From the IMG/VR virus record IMGVR_UViG_3300021963_000094, positions 1-64,000 of that record: a stretch of DNA of 64,000 bases. One strand, 5' to 3'. Origin of the DNA: a virus. The translations under genes were made by a program, and so were the position numbers. The notes under the pieces were generated by a model that saw only the letters and a program-made list of their open reading frames with translations, had not been told where the DNA came from and did not search any database. Positions 34,841 through 46,317 of this stretch are shown piece by piece. Position 1 is the first letter of the stretch. The number at the start of each line of letters is the position of its first letter.

Positions 34841-37024
34841 ATGGCTAAAACCCCATTTATTAGGCCCTTACAAGTACAAGGCGGAACTTTTTACACATTT
34901 AGTTCTGCTGCGGAGGATCTTGCGTTAACTTTTAACAACACTGTAAACAAATTTAGATTTTCAAAATATGTTCTTTTGAATCTTCCTGAGTTTAGAGAAC
35001 CTTTGTATGGCGAGAATACAATTTTATTCAACACCACGGACACTGCTTTTTTGGATGTTGCTGAAGAAGCATTTACTGTGGTCGATCCTAATAATTTAAG
35101 TCCAAACCTAGAAATAGCATTTCAAAACTATTGTTTGAATCTAGAAGCATCTTTAGTTTCCAGCGAGAATTACAATCCAACATTAAAAAGAAACGTTTCT
35201 GAAAGAGTTTTTTGGAAATGGCTAAAAGAAATGGGCGGGATTAGATTTAGACCTGCTAATTCAAATGAGGTTGTACCAACACTAGATCAAAACTATACTG
35301 GTCTTTCCGGGGGATTTCCATATTCAGATAAGAGATGGACAGAGGAAGATGATCTTTCAACAGGTAACGGAAGTGGAACACCTAGATATTCTAGAGTAGT
35401 AAAATACATTGGTGAATGTGATATTATCAACTCTGTACAGCACAAAAATAATTCTTACTCTGAGGTATACATTCACGTTCCAACAAGCGATGGACATACT
35501 CCATTAGTTATGTTTAAAACAAAAGCTGATGAAAATTATTATCCGGGACAAATATTAACACATACACCTAATGATCCATTAGATACCGAATACCTTCAGG
35601 GAAGAAGTTATAGTGATGGATTATTCGGCCCTAATGGATTTCCAACACTTGCGATTTTTGATCAGGACGTTATAGGACAGCCTGGTATCACAGGAACAGA
35701 CGCAGCGGGAAATCAATTTGTGAATCAATGGTATTATCCTAGAAACGTAGCTAATTCTTATTATACCGATTCTTCTTTCTTTAGTTCTGATACCGATACT
35801 ATTACTAAGTATTTAAAAAATGGAACTTATGAGGTTTCTTATAAAAGAAATAAACTTGACGGGATTCAATTAGATTTTAACCCCGACAATTATAAGCCTA
35901 TATTAGACAATCCTTCTATTAGCACGATGGATGAGTTTAACGGAACTATAGATTCAGCTTCTTTTGAGTTTAACACTGTTCTTCTTTATTATGATGTATA
36001 TGATCCTAATAACCCAGAAGATGCAGAGACTAACCTGTATGGTATTTTATTCCTTGAAGACATTGAGCCAATTTCAAACTCTGCTGGAAGAATACCTACA
36101 TTCAAGAAATACAAGCCAGATCCGATTACTAAACTTAACGGTAACTCGTATGGATTAAAGGTTAATCTTAAGTTTGATACTGACGTAGATAGCACCGGTG
36201 TTGAATTAGCGGTCAATGATTATTCATCATTCTCTCTTTCGATGTTTATGGATGCTGCTAACGTTCTTCAGGAAGCTTCTAGAACACTTAACGATCAATC
36301 TCTTGAAATGATCGACGTAGCTAAAAGAGTAACAGTTTTGGAGGATCTAGTTGTGACTATGGACGATAATACTTCCATTGGCGCAAGGCTAACTGCTTTA
36401 GAAAATGCAATGGTTGCTAATCAAGCACTATTTAGAAACACACAAGATATTTTAGGTCTGATAGAAAGAAACTACTCTTTAACGAATGATCTTTTAAATG
36501 GTAGGACTAACATTAAACTTTCGTATGATCTTGATTTAATTAAGAGCGGAGATGGTATTAATGTTGACAGATCTGTACAGAACAGATTAATACTTAATAA
36601 CACAGTACAGCACTATAATATTTCAGAGGATGTAAATTACAACTTTACTATCAATGAAACTAGTGGTAACACGTTAGTTTTAAATCCTTTTAACAATTAT
36701 TATAAACACAGCAATTTTGGATTGACTATCACATTAACTAATGACGTAATCATTAGAATAGATGATACTAACAGCCAATGGAAAAAAGGACAGACAATCA
36801 GATTAGTTTTTGATGACAAAATAGTTCTTGCTGGTAATAATATTCTTATCTACACAGATACAAAAGGAGTATACCCGTTGAGCTCACCATCAGGAGTTGC
36901 ATATAGCAAATTAGTTGGGGGTTTCACACAAAGCATATTTGATTCTGCAGGCAACAAACCTATCTTTGATATTGTTTGTGTTGACGAAAAGAATTTAGCT
37001 TTCGAAATAGATCAAATAAGATAA
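34841..37024 (+). CDS. Large virion structural protein (727 aa)
   Basis: A 727-aa protein with no recognised enzyme motif. The N-terminus (MAKTPFIRPLQVQGGTFYTFSSAAEDLALTF) and a beta-rich body suggest a baseplate or tail appendage part. Residues about 480-560 look like a coiled coil (VAKRVTVLEDLVVTMDDNTSIGARLTALENAM) that could make a trimer, followed by a C-terminal beta domain. It lies between two structural genes with short gaps (21 and 1 nt). T4 gp8-gp10-like functions are possible given gene order, but I cannot assign one. Confidence 0.6.
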   Translation: MAKTPFIRPLQVQGGTFYTFSSAAEDLALTFNNTVNKFRFSKYVLLNLPEFREPLYGENTILFNTTDTAFLDVAEEAFTVVDPNNLSPNLEIAFQNYCLNLEASLVSSENYNPTLKRNVSERVFWKWLKEMGGIRFRPANSNEVVPTLDQNYTGLSGGFPYSDKRWTEEDDLSTGNGSGTPRYSRVVKYIGECDIINSVQHKNNSYSEVYIHVPTSDGHTPLVMFKTKADENYYPGQILTHTPNDPLDTEYLQGRSYSDGLFGPNGFPTLAIFDQDVIGQPGITGTDAAGNQFVNQWYYPRNVANSYYTDSSFFSSDTDTITKYLKNGTYEVSYKRNKLDGIQLDFNPDNYKPILDNPSISTMDEFNGTIDSASFEFNTVLLYYDVYDPNNPEDAETNLYGILFLEDIEPISNSAGRIPTFKKYKPDPITKLNGNSYGLKVNLKFDTDVDSTGVELAVNDYSSFSLSMFMDAANVLQEASRTLNDQSLEMIDVAKRVTVLEDLVVTMDDNTSIGARLTALENAMVANQALFRNTQDILGLIERNYSLTNDLLNGRTNIKLSYDLDLIKSGDGINVDRSVQNRLILNNTVQHYNISEDVNYNFTINETSGNTLVLNPFNNYYKHSNFGLTITLTNDVIIRIDDTNSQWKKGQTIRLVFDDKIVLAGNNILIYTDTKGVYPLSSPSGVAYSKLVGGFTQSIFDSAGNKPIFDIVCVDEKNLAFEIDQIR

Positions 37025-37025
37025 A

Positions 37026-40000
37026 ATGGCAGGTACCAAAAATTCAATAAGTTCTCTATTAGCTCAGTTTTTGAGACTTCAGAAAAATTCTCTGGAGATC
37101 ATTAACAAGTTAAGTAATGCTACTACATCCAAGCAAGACACTGTCAATGTGGAATTTCTTGATGATAATAACGTTACTAGTATCATTCCGATACCTTCTT
37201 GGGGATACATTATAAATGAGATTAAAAGATTAGACTCTAACATTAAAACCCTAAGTGGTTTAGATGATGGAAATGCCAATGTTAGAAATGCTGACGGAAC
37301 AGTTTCTAGAATTTATCAGACCAAACCTTTACTAGATCCAGTTGCTCCAAGCAATCTTCAAGTTCCTTCCAATTTTAAATTTAGAAGTAATCACTTTTTT
37401 GAAAGTTTTTTAAACCCTCTTTTGTTTGTTTCCTTTAGTTTAGACGGACAAGTAGATCCAGGAACTAAAAGAGTTTTTGTTAAAAGAATTATTGCTAATA
37501 CCATATCAGATTCACAGAGAAATTATTTCGATACCAATTTAAAGGGCAGAAATGATATTTCTGATTCAGATTTTATGAATTCCCTTTATGGCCAGGGTAT
37601 CACATATACAGTTGATGAAAATCCAGAGGATCTTCCTTTACAAGTTATAAGATACAGCGGAACATTCTCTGTCCTTAGAGTTTTTGATACAACAATTCCA
37701 GTAACTGTCGGGGGACAAATAATTAACCAGACTGTTAGAAAATACAAACTTGACTTAATCACATACAAGGATCTAATATCTAGCTCTTTGAATGCAGATC
37801 GTCAGCTTAAAACTGGCGACGTTTTAATGACTAGTGGTGGAAGCAAATTTGAAATAACAAATGTAGATCTTTCTGAATCCACTGTGGTTCTGAAAAGACT
37901 TAATGGATATGAACCAGTTCCTATAGGAACTAATGCTCTTGTATTAGCTTCTGAAATACTTTCACCTTTGCAAGTGAATGTTAACATTGGACACGACGAA
38001 AGACAAGCGGTTTTTATCAAATCAATTAACGATGAAAAACACGTTACTGGTTCAGCATATAGCAGAGGTGTAGTTTTCCATTCTAATGAAATGCTGATCA
38101 ACACATCGGAGGGAACAATGACCCTTGATGAATTTTACAAGAATCAAGTAGCAGATTTTGGAGCACAATTCCTAGCTAACACTAAGGAAAAAGCAATACC
38201 TTCTGTTTATGGATTGACCCCAAACTCTCCAACGGTTGATTCTGCTAATTTTAAGGTTGTTCAAATCAACAAACAAATAACGCAAACCAATACGTCTGAT
38301 AAATTCTCAAACACTGTACAAACAAAGGTTAAATTACAGAATGAGATAGATGCTCTTAATAAATCTATAGATCAAGCTAGAAGCGAGGTTGCACAATTAG
38401 TTACAACATCAGTGACTTCTGCAAACACATCCAGCAGAGAAAGCTTAATAACTAAGATAGACAGTTTAACTAGAGAGAAGTCCACTAAGACTGCTTTGTT
38501 GCAAACTGTTATTCAAGACCTAAATAATATCACATCTACGTCTCCTGAAATTTCGGAAACACCGAAATATAGAGTTAGAGGATTCTGGCCTATTCCTGCT
38601 CCTATCACAGACGGGAAAACAGGAAACCAAGATGTTATTCAATTTAGAGTTAGATATAGATATTTAACAAAACAAGGAAATGCAACAGCTTCCGACGAGA
38701 TTAAATTTAAGGATAACGACGGAACTGAAAGAAGAGCAACCTATAGTAACTGGGTAGAGTTTAAAACTGATATCAGAAAGAAGGGGTACAACACAACAAC
38801 TAAAAAATACTACTGGTTAGATGAAGATGTTCAGAATGCTGATGTCCCAAACATTAACCAATTAGATATTCCTATAACAGCAGGTGAGAAAGTTGAAATT
38901 AAAGTTGCTTCGGTCTCTGAAGCTGGATGGCCAACCAATCCGCTAGAATCAGATTTTTCGTCTCCAATCACTATTGGATTTCCTGAAGAATTAACCACTG
39001 CAAGCGGAAACGAGCAGTACGTGAAGCAAAATTCTAATGATCAGATTTTGGTTTCTTTGCAGCAGGATTTATCCGCTAGGGGTTTAGATTCACATTTATC
39101 TACTGCTTTTAATAGTGGTGACAAATATTATGCACACGTTGCAGATACTATATCGTCGGGATTCTTTGACGGAACAACCGGTAAATCTCTAGACCTTTAT
39201 CAGAAGCTACTTTCAATGGACCAAGAGATAGCATCTCTTAAAGCTCTTATTGCTGTTGCTAAAGGTGTGCTCTCTGTTTATGTTACATATGGAGCAGGAG
39301 CGAATGCCACATCAATATCTGTTAAGAGAGGATCTTTAGTAGAATTATTTGCTGGATATTACAGTGAATTGTTAGATCTTACAACAGATAACACTAAATG
39401 GGGAAAAATCATTTCAACATTATACACAATAGAATTAAGAAATGAAACAGCTTCTCCTTTAGAATTATCATCAACCATACCAGGAGGGCAGAATATTATA
39501 GCTCTATCTAGCGGTGCCACAGGAGACGGAAGTGCAGACTATAAGAACTTTAGAAAATACGATCTAACGCCTATCTCTTTAACCGGAGTTAAATCGTCTG
39601 ATATAACAGTTGGACTAAGAGACGTTTCTTCTTTTGTTCATGCTGCTCCTTTTCAATCGGCTAATTCAAATTCACAGTTTGTTTACACCAGATATAAATC
39701 AGTTGGATATGACGAAGATTTATTCTTCCAACCTATAACATCTACATCATGGAATGAAAATACAGGAGTTGCTGGACAGCCAGTAGATTATGGCACTTTA
39801 ATTCCATTTAATCCAACTGGGACAAACACCCCAGGATCTACAAACGCAAGCGTTTGGTCTGGTACATATTCAGCAGGAGCTCCGGTAGGAAGTGGAAGAT
39901 TAAATGAATTTTGCGTTCATATAAGTCACCCTACTGTGGTTTACGAAGCAACTCAGGGTACACCTAAAACTTTCAAACAGTTGGTTAAGCCAGCTCAGCC

Positions 40001-40586
40001 TTCACCAGGATCAAAGGGATTTGTTTATCCTGAATTTAGACATGCTGCGGGATTTGAAGCTGCAATAACTGATGTTACACCACAGTATCCTTCAAATCAG
40101 ACTAAGCCTTATCAACAGCTAGGATACAATTTGATTGCAAGTAACATTTATGGTGTAGGGGGAGATAACCACTCTTATCCAGAAAAATTAGGATTTTCAA
40201 CTAACGACGAATATCTAATAGGAAAATATTCATGTGGATCTTATTTATTTATGGCTCCTTCAAGCCACGCTCCTATACAGGTTGAGGGATCAACTTCGCT
40301 AGCAACAAAGGTTCTTTCCCCAGGAGCACAAAATGCAATAGTTATACCAGTTTTATTCCAAATGAGATGTCAGGATAAGCTAGGATATATTGGAGGATTT
40401 AGAACCAGCGGAACGATCAGAAACATTACCTATACCAAAAAGATAGGGATAGATATAAAGGTAAGTAATGAAGAGATATTCTCTTTTGACTTATCAGTTT
40501 CAGGAAGCTATACTAAATCTGCTTTAGCTTCTCCTACTTATTCAAGTTTCAAGGATACGTTAGGAGTTAAGAGATTTAACAACTAA
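37026..40586 (+). CDS. Large virion structural protein (1186 aa)
   Basis: An 1186-aa protein, mostly beta-rich. A coiled-coil-like segment is at about 435-500 (KVKLQNEIDALNKSIDQARSEVAQLV and the later LTREKSTKTALLQTVIQDLNN). An Ig/FN3-like region follows at about 515-655 (YRVRGFWPIPAPITDG, IQFRVRYRYLTKQGN), then a long Ser/Thr-rich part. A trimeric appendage or baseplate part is likely. It begins 1 nt after the preceding gene. No enzymatic motif seen; specific role unknown. Confidence 0.6.
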   Translation: MAGTKNSISSLLAQFLRLQKNSLEIINKLSNATTSKQDTVNVEFLDDNNVTSIIPIPSWGYIINEIKRLDSNIKTLSGLDDGNANVRNADGTVSRIYQTKPLLDPVAPSNLQVPSNFKFRSNHFFESFLNPLLFVSFSLDGQVDPGTKRVFVKRIIANTISDSQRNYFDTNLKGRNDISDSDFMNSLYGQGITYTVDENPEDLPLQVIRYSGTFSVLRVFDTTIPVTVGGQIINQTVRKYKLDLITYKDLISSSLNADRQLKTGDVLMTSGGSKFEITNVDLSESTVVLKRLNGYEPVPIGTNALVLASEILSPLQVNVNIGHDERQAVFIKSINDEKHVTGSAYSRGVVFHSNEMLINTSEGTMTLDEFYKNQVADFGAQFLANTKEKAIPSVYGLTPNSPTVDSANFKVVQINKQITQTNTSDKFSNTVQTKVKLQNEIDALNKSIDQARSEVAQLVTTSVTSANTSSRESLITKIDSLTREKSTKTALLQTVIQDLNNITSTSPEISETPKYRVRGFWPIPAPITDGKTGNQDVIQFRVRYRYLTKQGNATASDEIKFKDNDGTERRATYSNWVEFKTDIRKKGYNTTTKKYYWLDEDVQNADVPNINQLDIPITAGEKVEIKVASVSEAGWPTNPLESDFSSPITIGFPEELTTASGNEQYVKQNSNDQILVSLQQDLSARGLDSHLSTAFNSGDKYYAHVADTISSGFFDGTTGKSLDLYQKLLSMDQEIASLKALIAVAKGVLSVYVTYGAGANATSISVKRGSLVELFAGYYSELLDLTTDNTKWGKIISTLYTIELRNETASPLELSSTIPGGQNIIALSSGATGDGSADYKNFRKYDLTPISLTGVKSSDITVGLRDVSSFVHAAPFQSANSNSQFVYTRYKSVGYDEDLFFQPITSTSWNENTGVAGQPVDYGTLIPFNPTGTNTPGSTNASVWSGTYSAGAPVGSGRLNEFCVHISHPTVVYEATQGTPKTFKQLVKPAQPSPGSKGFVYPEFRHAAGFEAAITDVTPQYPSNQTKPYQQLGYNLIASNIYGVGGDNHSYPEKLGFSTNDEYLIGKYSCGSYLFMAPSSHAPIQVEGSTSLATKVLSPGAQNAIVIPVLFQMRCQDKLGYIGGFRTSGTIRNITYTKKIGIDIKVSNEEIFSFDLSVSGSYTKSALASPTYSSFKDTLGVKRFNN

Positions 40587-40601
40587 AAAGTATAACTAAG
40601 A

Positions 40602-43600
40602 ATGGCAGAGAAAAAAGACAAGTATAAATCTTCCTTCGGTATTATAAGAGCTAATCCCAGAATTTCTGGTAACCTTAAGATCAGCGTAGATTCAACCGAA
40701 AACATCTGGTTAAATTCCATTGATTCCAATGATGAGATGTCTAGGAATCAATACAAGGGATATAGAATATCCCCAGACGGAGATTTTGCAAATGATGTAT
40801 ATTCTTTTTTCAATGGCGGGAAAACCCCTACCAATTTTATCTTTGGGATTAAGGGTGAAGAGACTATCAAAGAAAATTTTGTTTCTGCCCTGGGGGATCA
40901 GTACGATGGATTTTATCATGCTGGTGTATCCCCCCTGGTTTCAACCGTTCATGATGAAAGCTTTTCCTACCTAGCACCGATTTGGTTGGGTAAGGATATA
41001 CCGAAATATTTTATTATATTTAGAATAGATGATCCGATAGATTTTTCTTATGTTGTGAAGGTTACCCAACTTGAGATTGGGAAAACCTATAAAGTTTTAG
41101 AAGATTATGGTCTTGATACAACGGCTTTAACCTATCAACAGTATAAGATTAAAACAGACGGTGTTGAGTATTCTGCAGGAAGCATATTTAGTGCAACAAC
41201 AACGTCATTTACCGCTGTTGCTGGATCGGGTAGTGTAGTTCTTTTGGATGCTAATTATAATGTACAAAACGTTGGAGATATCCAAAAACATTTCATTGAA
41301 AACATTCTTCCTAAATCATCGATAGTTTCTACATTTTCACTTCAGAAAGAAAGTAAAATTGGAAGATACATTAGAAATATTCAAAATAATTCTGGGTATT
41401 CTAAATCACTGATAGATGTTAGATTCGAAAAAAATTCTCTCAGCACCTATAACGGTGTTTCAGTTTCTGATGGGGTTTATTGCAAAAAGGGTGAATACCT
41501 GGATTCTCTTTTTACTACCGATTCTACTATGATAGAATTCGATCAGATAATCACTGATGGATTCAAGAGAAATGGAGTTGTTTCGTATAATCTTTTAAAT
41601 CTTGAATTTTTATTTGACGATAAGGATGCTGATCTTTATACCATCAACAGGTATTATGGATTATATGTTGATGATATACCTACTGGTAAATTTCAATTGT
41701 CTGGAGATTTATTTTATAACAAATCAACTGAGAAAGGAAATTTTCCAGAACCTAAATCGTCATTACAGATTTCCAAACAAATGCTCAATCCATTCAATCA
41801 AAATAATGATAATGGATTAAGACTTTTTGTAGATAGTGATTCTAAATGGGGTTATATACCTTCATCAGAAAATATACATATAGATGATAGACTTAAATAT
41901 TTTTACGTAAAAGACAAATACAATAAGTTCCATTCATATAAGCAGGTTAAGAATTACAGTACTGGTGTTTTAAGCTCTGATACATGGGGAGATGATACAG
42001 ATCAGAATGATCTAATAATTTTAAAAGATAGAAAATTAGATCTTTCGATATTCGGAGGAATAGACAAGACTAAAACAAAAGAGTATAAAGGGATTCTTGC
42101 AAAGACTGGGGGAAGATCCTACGGCGTTATAAAAATAACAGGAGAATTACTTCCAAACGATGCTATAGTTTTATATCACCCGTTTGGTGAGAATAAGATA
42201 GGTAATAAAAGATATGATTATTTTGTTGCATCCGAATTAACCTACGTTATAAGCGGGTGGGGTCCAGGAAGTCATATAGACGATAGCGGTGCTTATTATT
42301 TCCATCCATTTGGTACAAACGAAGAAATAGCTAAAGCAATTGCTGCAGCTATTAATAGTGTTAATTACAAATCTTACAAGGCATTTAATATAGGTGATGA
42401 AGTGGTTATTAGATCAGAAGGAAGCGATCATAGAAATAACGATATATTTTCTCTTTTTGTTTATAAGGATTTTTACAACAAAGAAAAATTCAGCACCAGA
42501 GAAAAAATCTATTTCAATGGAATAGACGGGGCAGATTTGACCAACTACTTAAATTTCATTGGTGGATCTGAACATAAAAATACCAGAGTTAAAATCAAGG
42601 CCGAGGATGCTAATAAATTATCGCCTGAAAAAAGTTATATCCGAACAAATTTTGGATTATCAAAAGTTAGATTTGTTGGTAAATTCATAGACGAGACCGA
42701 AGATGAATTATCTTATTACACAATCAAGGATTATACGAGTCATGCAATAGTTGAAATAGAAGACAATACCCATACGATATTATTAGGAACTAGTAATACC
42801 ATTATTGTTGAAGAACTTGTTGAAATAGAAACCGGGATTTTTTCAATGTACGGAGTAAGAGATCTAGATATTGATTTCTGGTCCAGTACTTACGGAAGGA
42901 CACCAACAGAAGAGTATTATCGATATATTGATGTACAACCTGACGGTGTATCAACAATTTATCCAGGAATAGATTATGCATTAGCAGCAGGATCTAGTAT
43001 AGAATACAACGGAGTAACTTACGGACCTAATTCAAACTTTATATTTAGAGGGGTAACTGGAGCGACTGAATATAAACTTTTGAATACTGCTAACGATGCA
43101 AGGGTCAATGTGGTTCCAACCATGTATGTGAATGTTCCCTTGAATATCTCCGGTGGTAATAATGATCCGCATTCGGATCTTGATAAATTTCCAGGATTTT
43201 TAGGATTGCAGGATATTAAATTTCTAGACGATGCTAATTCTATCTACACCAAGAAAGATCAAATGAATTTCGGAAAGGTTGAAAGTGAGTACGATGTACT
43301 AAAAGAAAACTATCTGAGAAATTTAGTTACTCTATCAAGAATAACTCCTTATGTTACTAAATGGGTTTATAATGGGGGAATTGATGTTAGAGGTAACGAG
43401 TATAGACTTAATTCAAGCCCAGCATTTACACCATTAAATTTTTCACCAAGCTTTTTTGGTCAAACAAGGGATCCTTTGTATTTCACTAACGAATGGTATC
43501 TTTTGGAAAACCCTCCAATTGATTCTCCCGCTAATCTTTTAAAGAACTCGTCTAGTTATTGTGTGGGCGGAACAGGGGGAATAAATTTAGACCTAATTAA

Positions 43601-46286
43601 AAATGCAGATCCTTCTTTGGAGGATTATTTCGTGAATCACTTCACTATAGATGGCGAAGATTTTTACAATCTCGATAATGTTAAATTTAGTGATGCAAGA
43701 AATAGAAATTCTGATCAGCTTTACACGTATTTCTCCTATGACGGTGCTTCTGGTTTTTCTGATACACTATTCAGGGGGGTAAAGGTTAGGATCAAAGAAA
43801 GAACCGATGCTTCTTTAGAAACGAAGGAAAGGAATCTTTTCAAATTGAACGATTCTAAATTTGATGGCTATAAGTTTTCTTGCGTGTTAAAATCAATAGA
43901 TGACCCGGATCCGTATAAGGTTACTTCACCTTTAACTTTTAGTGTTCACCAGAATGATCAATTTAAAACTGTAACCCTTGTAATTACAATTGTTAATAAT
44001 GATTTAAGATTTGTGGATCCTGTTAAATTTAGATCAAGCATATACAACGTAAATGGAGATGCTAATAGATTTTTCGAAACAGCTACAGGATCTTGGTTTT
44101 ATAACCCAACAGGAATATACGGGGGACTTGATTATTTTGGACTATATTCAGTTAGTAACAAATACAGACATAGTGTTTCATTAGGATCTGGAGGCACTGA
44201 ATATGCCAGATTAAATAATGGTGGTTATCTTTCCTCTGCCATAGGTAATGTTAAATTGAGCTCAGGTTTAAATGTAACAAGAAGAGCTACGATAGGATTC
44301 TCATCCATTGTTGACGAAACAACCACTGAAGGAACTGGAATAGTGGCGATAGCGGTTAATTCTGAATACGACACAGATCTTCGTGAAGAAGTTAAATTCT
44401 ATTCTCCAACAACCCCTGTTGGAGGAACCGGATCTAGACCAAGCACATTTAAATCGGCCTACACTATGTTCTCGCCTAGATCCGATGTTAATGGAGGATA
44501 TTGGTTTAGAACTCCATGGATCACTGGAGCAGGAAAAAATTATGTCAATTATAACGAGGTTAGTTATAATAACGGTGCTGGATATTTCTTCGACTTTACA
44601 AGTTTAGGATATCCTTTTACCAACGGATACACTAACGTTCCTATCAGTGCTTCATATAATGCTATTAAGAACAGAGCGGTTTATCAATTTGCTTCTGGAG
44701 AAAACTATTGGGATTCCTTATTAAATAAGATAACATTCCCTGAGATCTATAGGATTTTCACCGAGGATAGCAGTTACATCAATTATACAAAATCAACATG
44801 GGACGCTGCAACACAGACCACGGTGATAACAGAGAACACATTTGCTTTAGAATTTATTAAACCATCGTCTTTCGTTCAGAATTTTAGGAAAATTCCTATC
44901 GAAGAGGATTATAAGCCAGAATCATATTCAAATACAAATGTTGGATATAAACTTGTAGAAGAAGAGGCTGTAACGGAATTCTTCAGATATGGAGGTGGAT
45001 ATGTTCCTAAATTCAAAGATATTTTGTTATTCGATAACATAAAGAACGACAGATTATCAGCAGATAAAAATCCACCAACAGATCAAAATCCAAATGTTTT
45101 AGATGTTATTGTTAAGATACAATTAAAAACGTTGACCTCTAAATACTATGGAGTAGGATCGAACTATGAGATATTAATAAACGGGACTACTAGAAAAAAA
45201 CTAAGATTGGTTAAGGGTAATTCTTATAATTTTATATTTGATAATTTCTCCATTCTTTCTTCCAACAATTCTGGCCTTAAGAAAAACTTTGTTATGTCCT
45301 ATGTGGCTGATTCGGGAGAGCCAGCTAATCTTTATACCGATGGGTTTTCATACACTAGTAACACGACAGCTTTATTCGTTGTTCCACAGGATGCACCGGA
45401 TCAATTGTACTATGAGATACAAAGCGAAAATTTCTCTGGAGCCTCTGCTTTAATAACAGAATCTCTGGAATACAAGAACGTAACATTAGGTGTAAACAAG
45501 GATTCATTTGCAAAAGTTAAGAATCTTAGTCTTTACAAATATTCTAAATCCAATCCGTTTGGAATAGATCCACAATCAGGATTTAAACCCCAGTATCCTT
45601 TAATAGGTGAAACACCTATTGACAGAAGGGATATGTTTATATTCGAAAGCACATGGGATGCTGGAAGATATAGAGAATATTTTGCACCTACAACATATCA
45701 GTATGTTCCTGGAGTAAAAAATATGCTAGAGCAAAAATCGTTTTTCGGAAGCAAGGTGATGCAAACACCTAATCTAATAAAACAACCTATGCAATTAAAG
45801 TATCCGTCAGCCTTATCGGATGTTTTCAATGTTAATCAAGATCTTTATCCTAAATATGAAATTTTATGGGAAGAAACTGATACTGAGATAAAGGCATTAC
45901 TATTAGTGGACAGAACAGCGGTTAAACATTTCCAGAACGGAGGAATAGATAAGAAATTTTCAGAATTGCTTGTTTCTGAATTCGGTGTGGGAAATGAGAC
46001 GATTTTAACTGATGATGCCGATGAATATGTGAAAAACAACATTTTACCTCAATACGAGGCGAAAGAGATTTTAGTTTTTGTGAAAAAAATAAAAGTAACG
46101 CAGGGAGTGGATCTTCAACCGATAATAACAGATTTATCTGATTATCAAAAGATATCCACTGGATTTATCAAATCTGCTAATAATGACATTAAAAAAAGAG
46201 GTTCTCTTGCATATGAATATAAATTACAAAAGGATCCTTCCTTCGATTACTCGGTGGCATTCTCTTTTGTGATTGGAAAAATATAA
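40602..46286 (+). CDS. Very large virion structural protein (1894 aa)
   Basis: An 1894-aa protein. The first 200 residues (SSFGIIRANPRISGNLKISVD, YFIIFRIDDPIDFSYV) are a compact beta domain, and the rest is a long Tyr/Asn/Asp-rich beta region without a recognised family. There is no signal peptide, repeat array or catalytic triad that I can see. It sits between the 1186-aa protein and the collagen-like fibre and is the largest gene in the fibre block. It is probably a distal tail or adhesion component. The position is inferred; function unknown. Confidence 0.6.
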   Translation: MAEKKDKYKSSFGIIRANPRISGNLKISVDSTENIWLNSIDSNDEMSRNQYKGYRISPDGDFANDVYSFFNGGKTPTNFIFGIKGEETIKENFVSALGDQYDGFYHAGVSPLVSTVHDESFSYLAPIWLGKDIPKYFIIFRIDDPIDFSYVVKVTQLEIGKTYKVLEDYGLDTTALTYQQYKIKTDGVEYSAGSIFSATTTSFTAVAGSGSVVLLDANYNVQNVGDIQKHFIENILPKSSIVSTFSLQKESKIGRYIRNIQNNSGYSKSLIDVRFEKNSLSTYNGVSVSDGVYCKKGEYLDSLFTTDSTMIEFDQIITDGFKRNGVVSYNLLNLEFLFDDKDADLYTINRYYGLYVDDIPTGKFQLSGDLFYNKSTEKGNFPEPKSSLQISKQMLNPFNQNNDNGLRLFVDSDSKWGYIPSSENIHIDDRLKYFYVKDKYNKFHSYKQVKNYSTGVLSSDTWGDDTDQNDLIILKDRKLDLSIFGGIDKTKTKEYKGILAKTGGRSYGVIKITGELLPNDAIVLYHPFGENKIGNKRYDYFVASELTYVISGWGPGSHIDDSGAYYFHPFGTNEEIAKAIAAAINSVNYKSYKAFNIGDEVVIRSEGSDHRNNDIFSLFVYKDFYNKEKFSTREKIYFNGIDGADLTNYLNFIGGSEHKNTRVKIKAEDANKLSPEKSYIRTNFGLSKVRFVGKFIDETEDELSYYTIKDYTSHAIVEIEDNTHTILLGTSNTIIVEELVEIETGIFSMYGVRDLDIDFWSSTYGRTPTEEYYRYIDVQPDGVSTIYPGIDYALAAGSSIEYNGVTYGPNSNFIFRGVTGATEYKLLNTANDARVNVVPTMYVNVPLNISGGNNDPHSDLDKFPGFLGLQDIKFLDDANSIYTKKDQMNFGKVESEYDVLKENYLRNLVTLSRITPYVTKWVYNGGIDVRGNEYRLNSSPAFTPLNFSPSFFGQTRDPLYFTNEWYLLENPPIDSPANLLKNSSSYCVGGTGGINLDLIKNADPSLEDYFVNHFTIDGEDFYNLDNVKFSDARNRNSDQLYTYFSYDGASGFSDTLFRGVKVRIKERTDASLETKERNLFKLNDSKFDGYKFSCVLKSIDDPDPYKVTSPLTFSVHQNDQFKTVTLVITIVNNDLRFVDPVKFRSSIYNVNGDANRFFETATGSWFYNPTGIYGGLDYFGLYSVSNKYRHSVSLGSGGTEYARLNNGGYLSSAIGNVKLSSGLNVTRRATIGFSSIVDETTTEGTGIVAIAVNSEYDTDLREEVKFYSPTTPVGGTGSRPSTFKSAYTMFSPRSDVNGGYWFRTPWITGAGKNYVNYNEVSYNNGAGYFFDFTSLGYPFTNGYTNVPISASYNAIKNRAVYQFASGENYWDSLLNKITFPEIYRIFTEDSSYINYTKSTWDAATQTTVITENTFALEFIKPSSFVQNFRKIPIEEDYKPESYSNTNVGYKLVEEEAVTEFFRYGGGYVPKFKDILLFDNIKNDRLSADKNPPTDQNPNVLDVIVKIQLKTLTSKYYGVGSNYEILINGTTRKKLRLVKGNSYNFIFDNFSILSSNNSGLKKNFVMSYVADSGEPANLYTDGFSYTSNTTALFVVPQDAPDQLYYEIQSENFSGASALITESLEYKNVTLGVNKDSFAKVKNLSLYKYSKSNPFGIDPQSGFKPQYPLIGETPIDRRDMFIFESTWDAGRYREYFAPTTYQYVPGVKNMLEQKSFFGSKVMQTPNLIKQPMQLKYPSALSDVFNVNQDLYPKYEILWEETDTEIKALLLVDRTAVKHFQNGGIDKKFSELLVSEFGVGNETILTDDADEYVKNNILPQYEAKEILVFVKKIKVTQGVDLQPIITDLSDYQKISTGFIKSANNDIKKRGSLAYEYKLQKDPSFDYSVAFSFVIGKI

Positions 46287-46290
46287 GGGA

Positions 46291-46304
46291 GATATATATA
46301 AAAA
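46291..46304 (+). promoter_or_regulatory. Candidate promoter motif before the collagen-like fibre gene
   Basis: GATATATATAAAAA, about 14 nt before the ATG at 46318, follows ATATAAGGGA. It matches the copy at 6530-6545. Position and recurrence are the only evidence. Confidence 0.4.
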
Positions 46305-46317
46305 GTAATACTTAGAG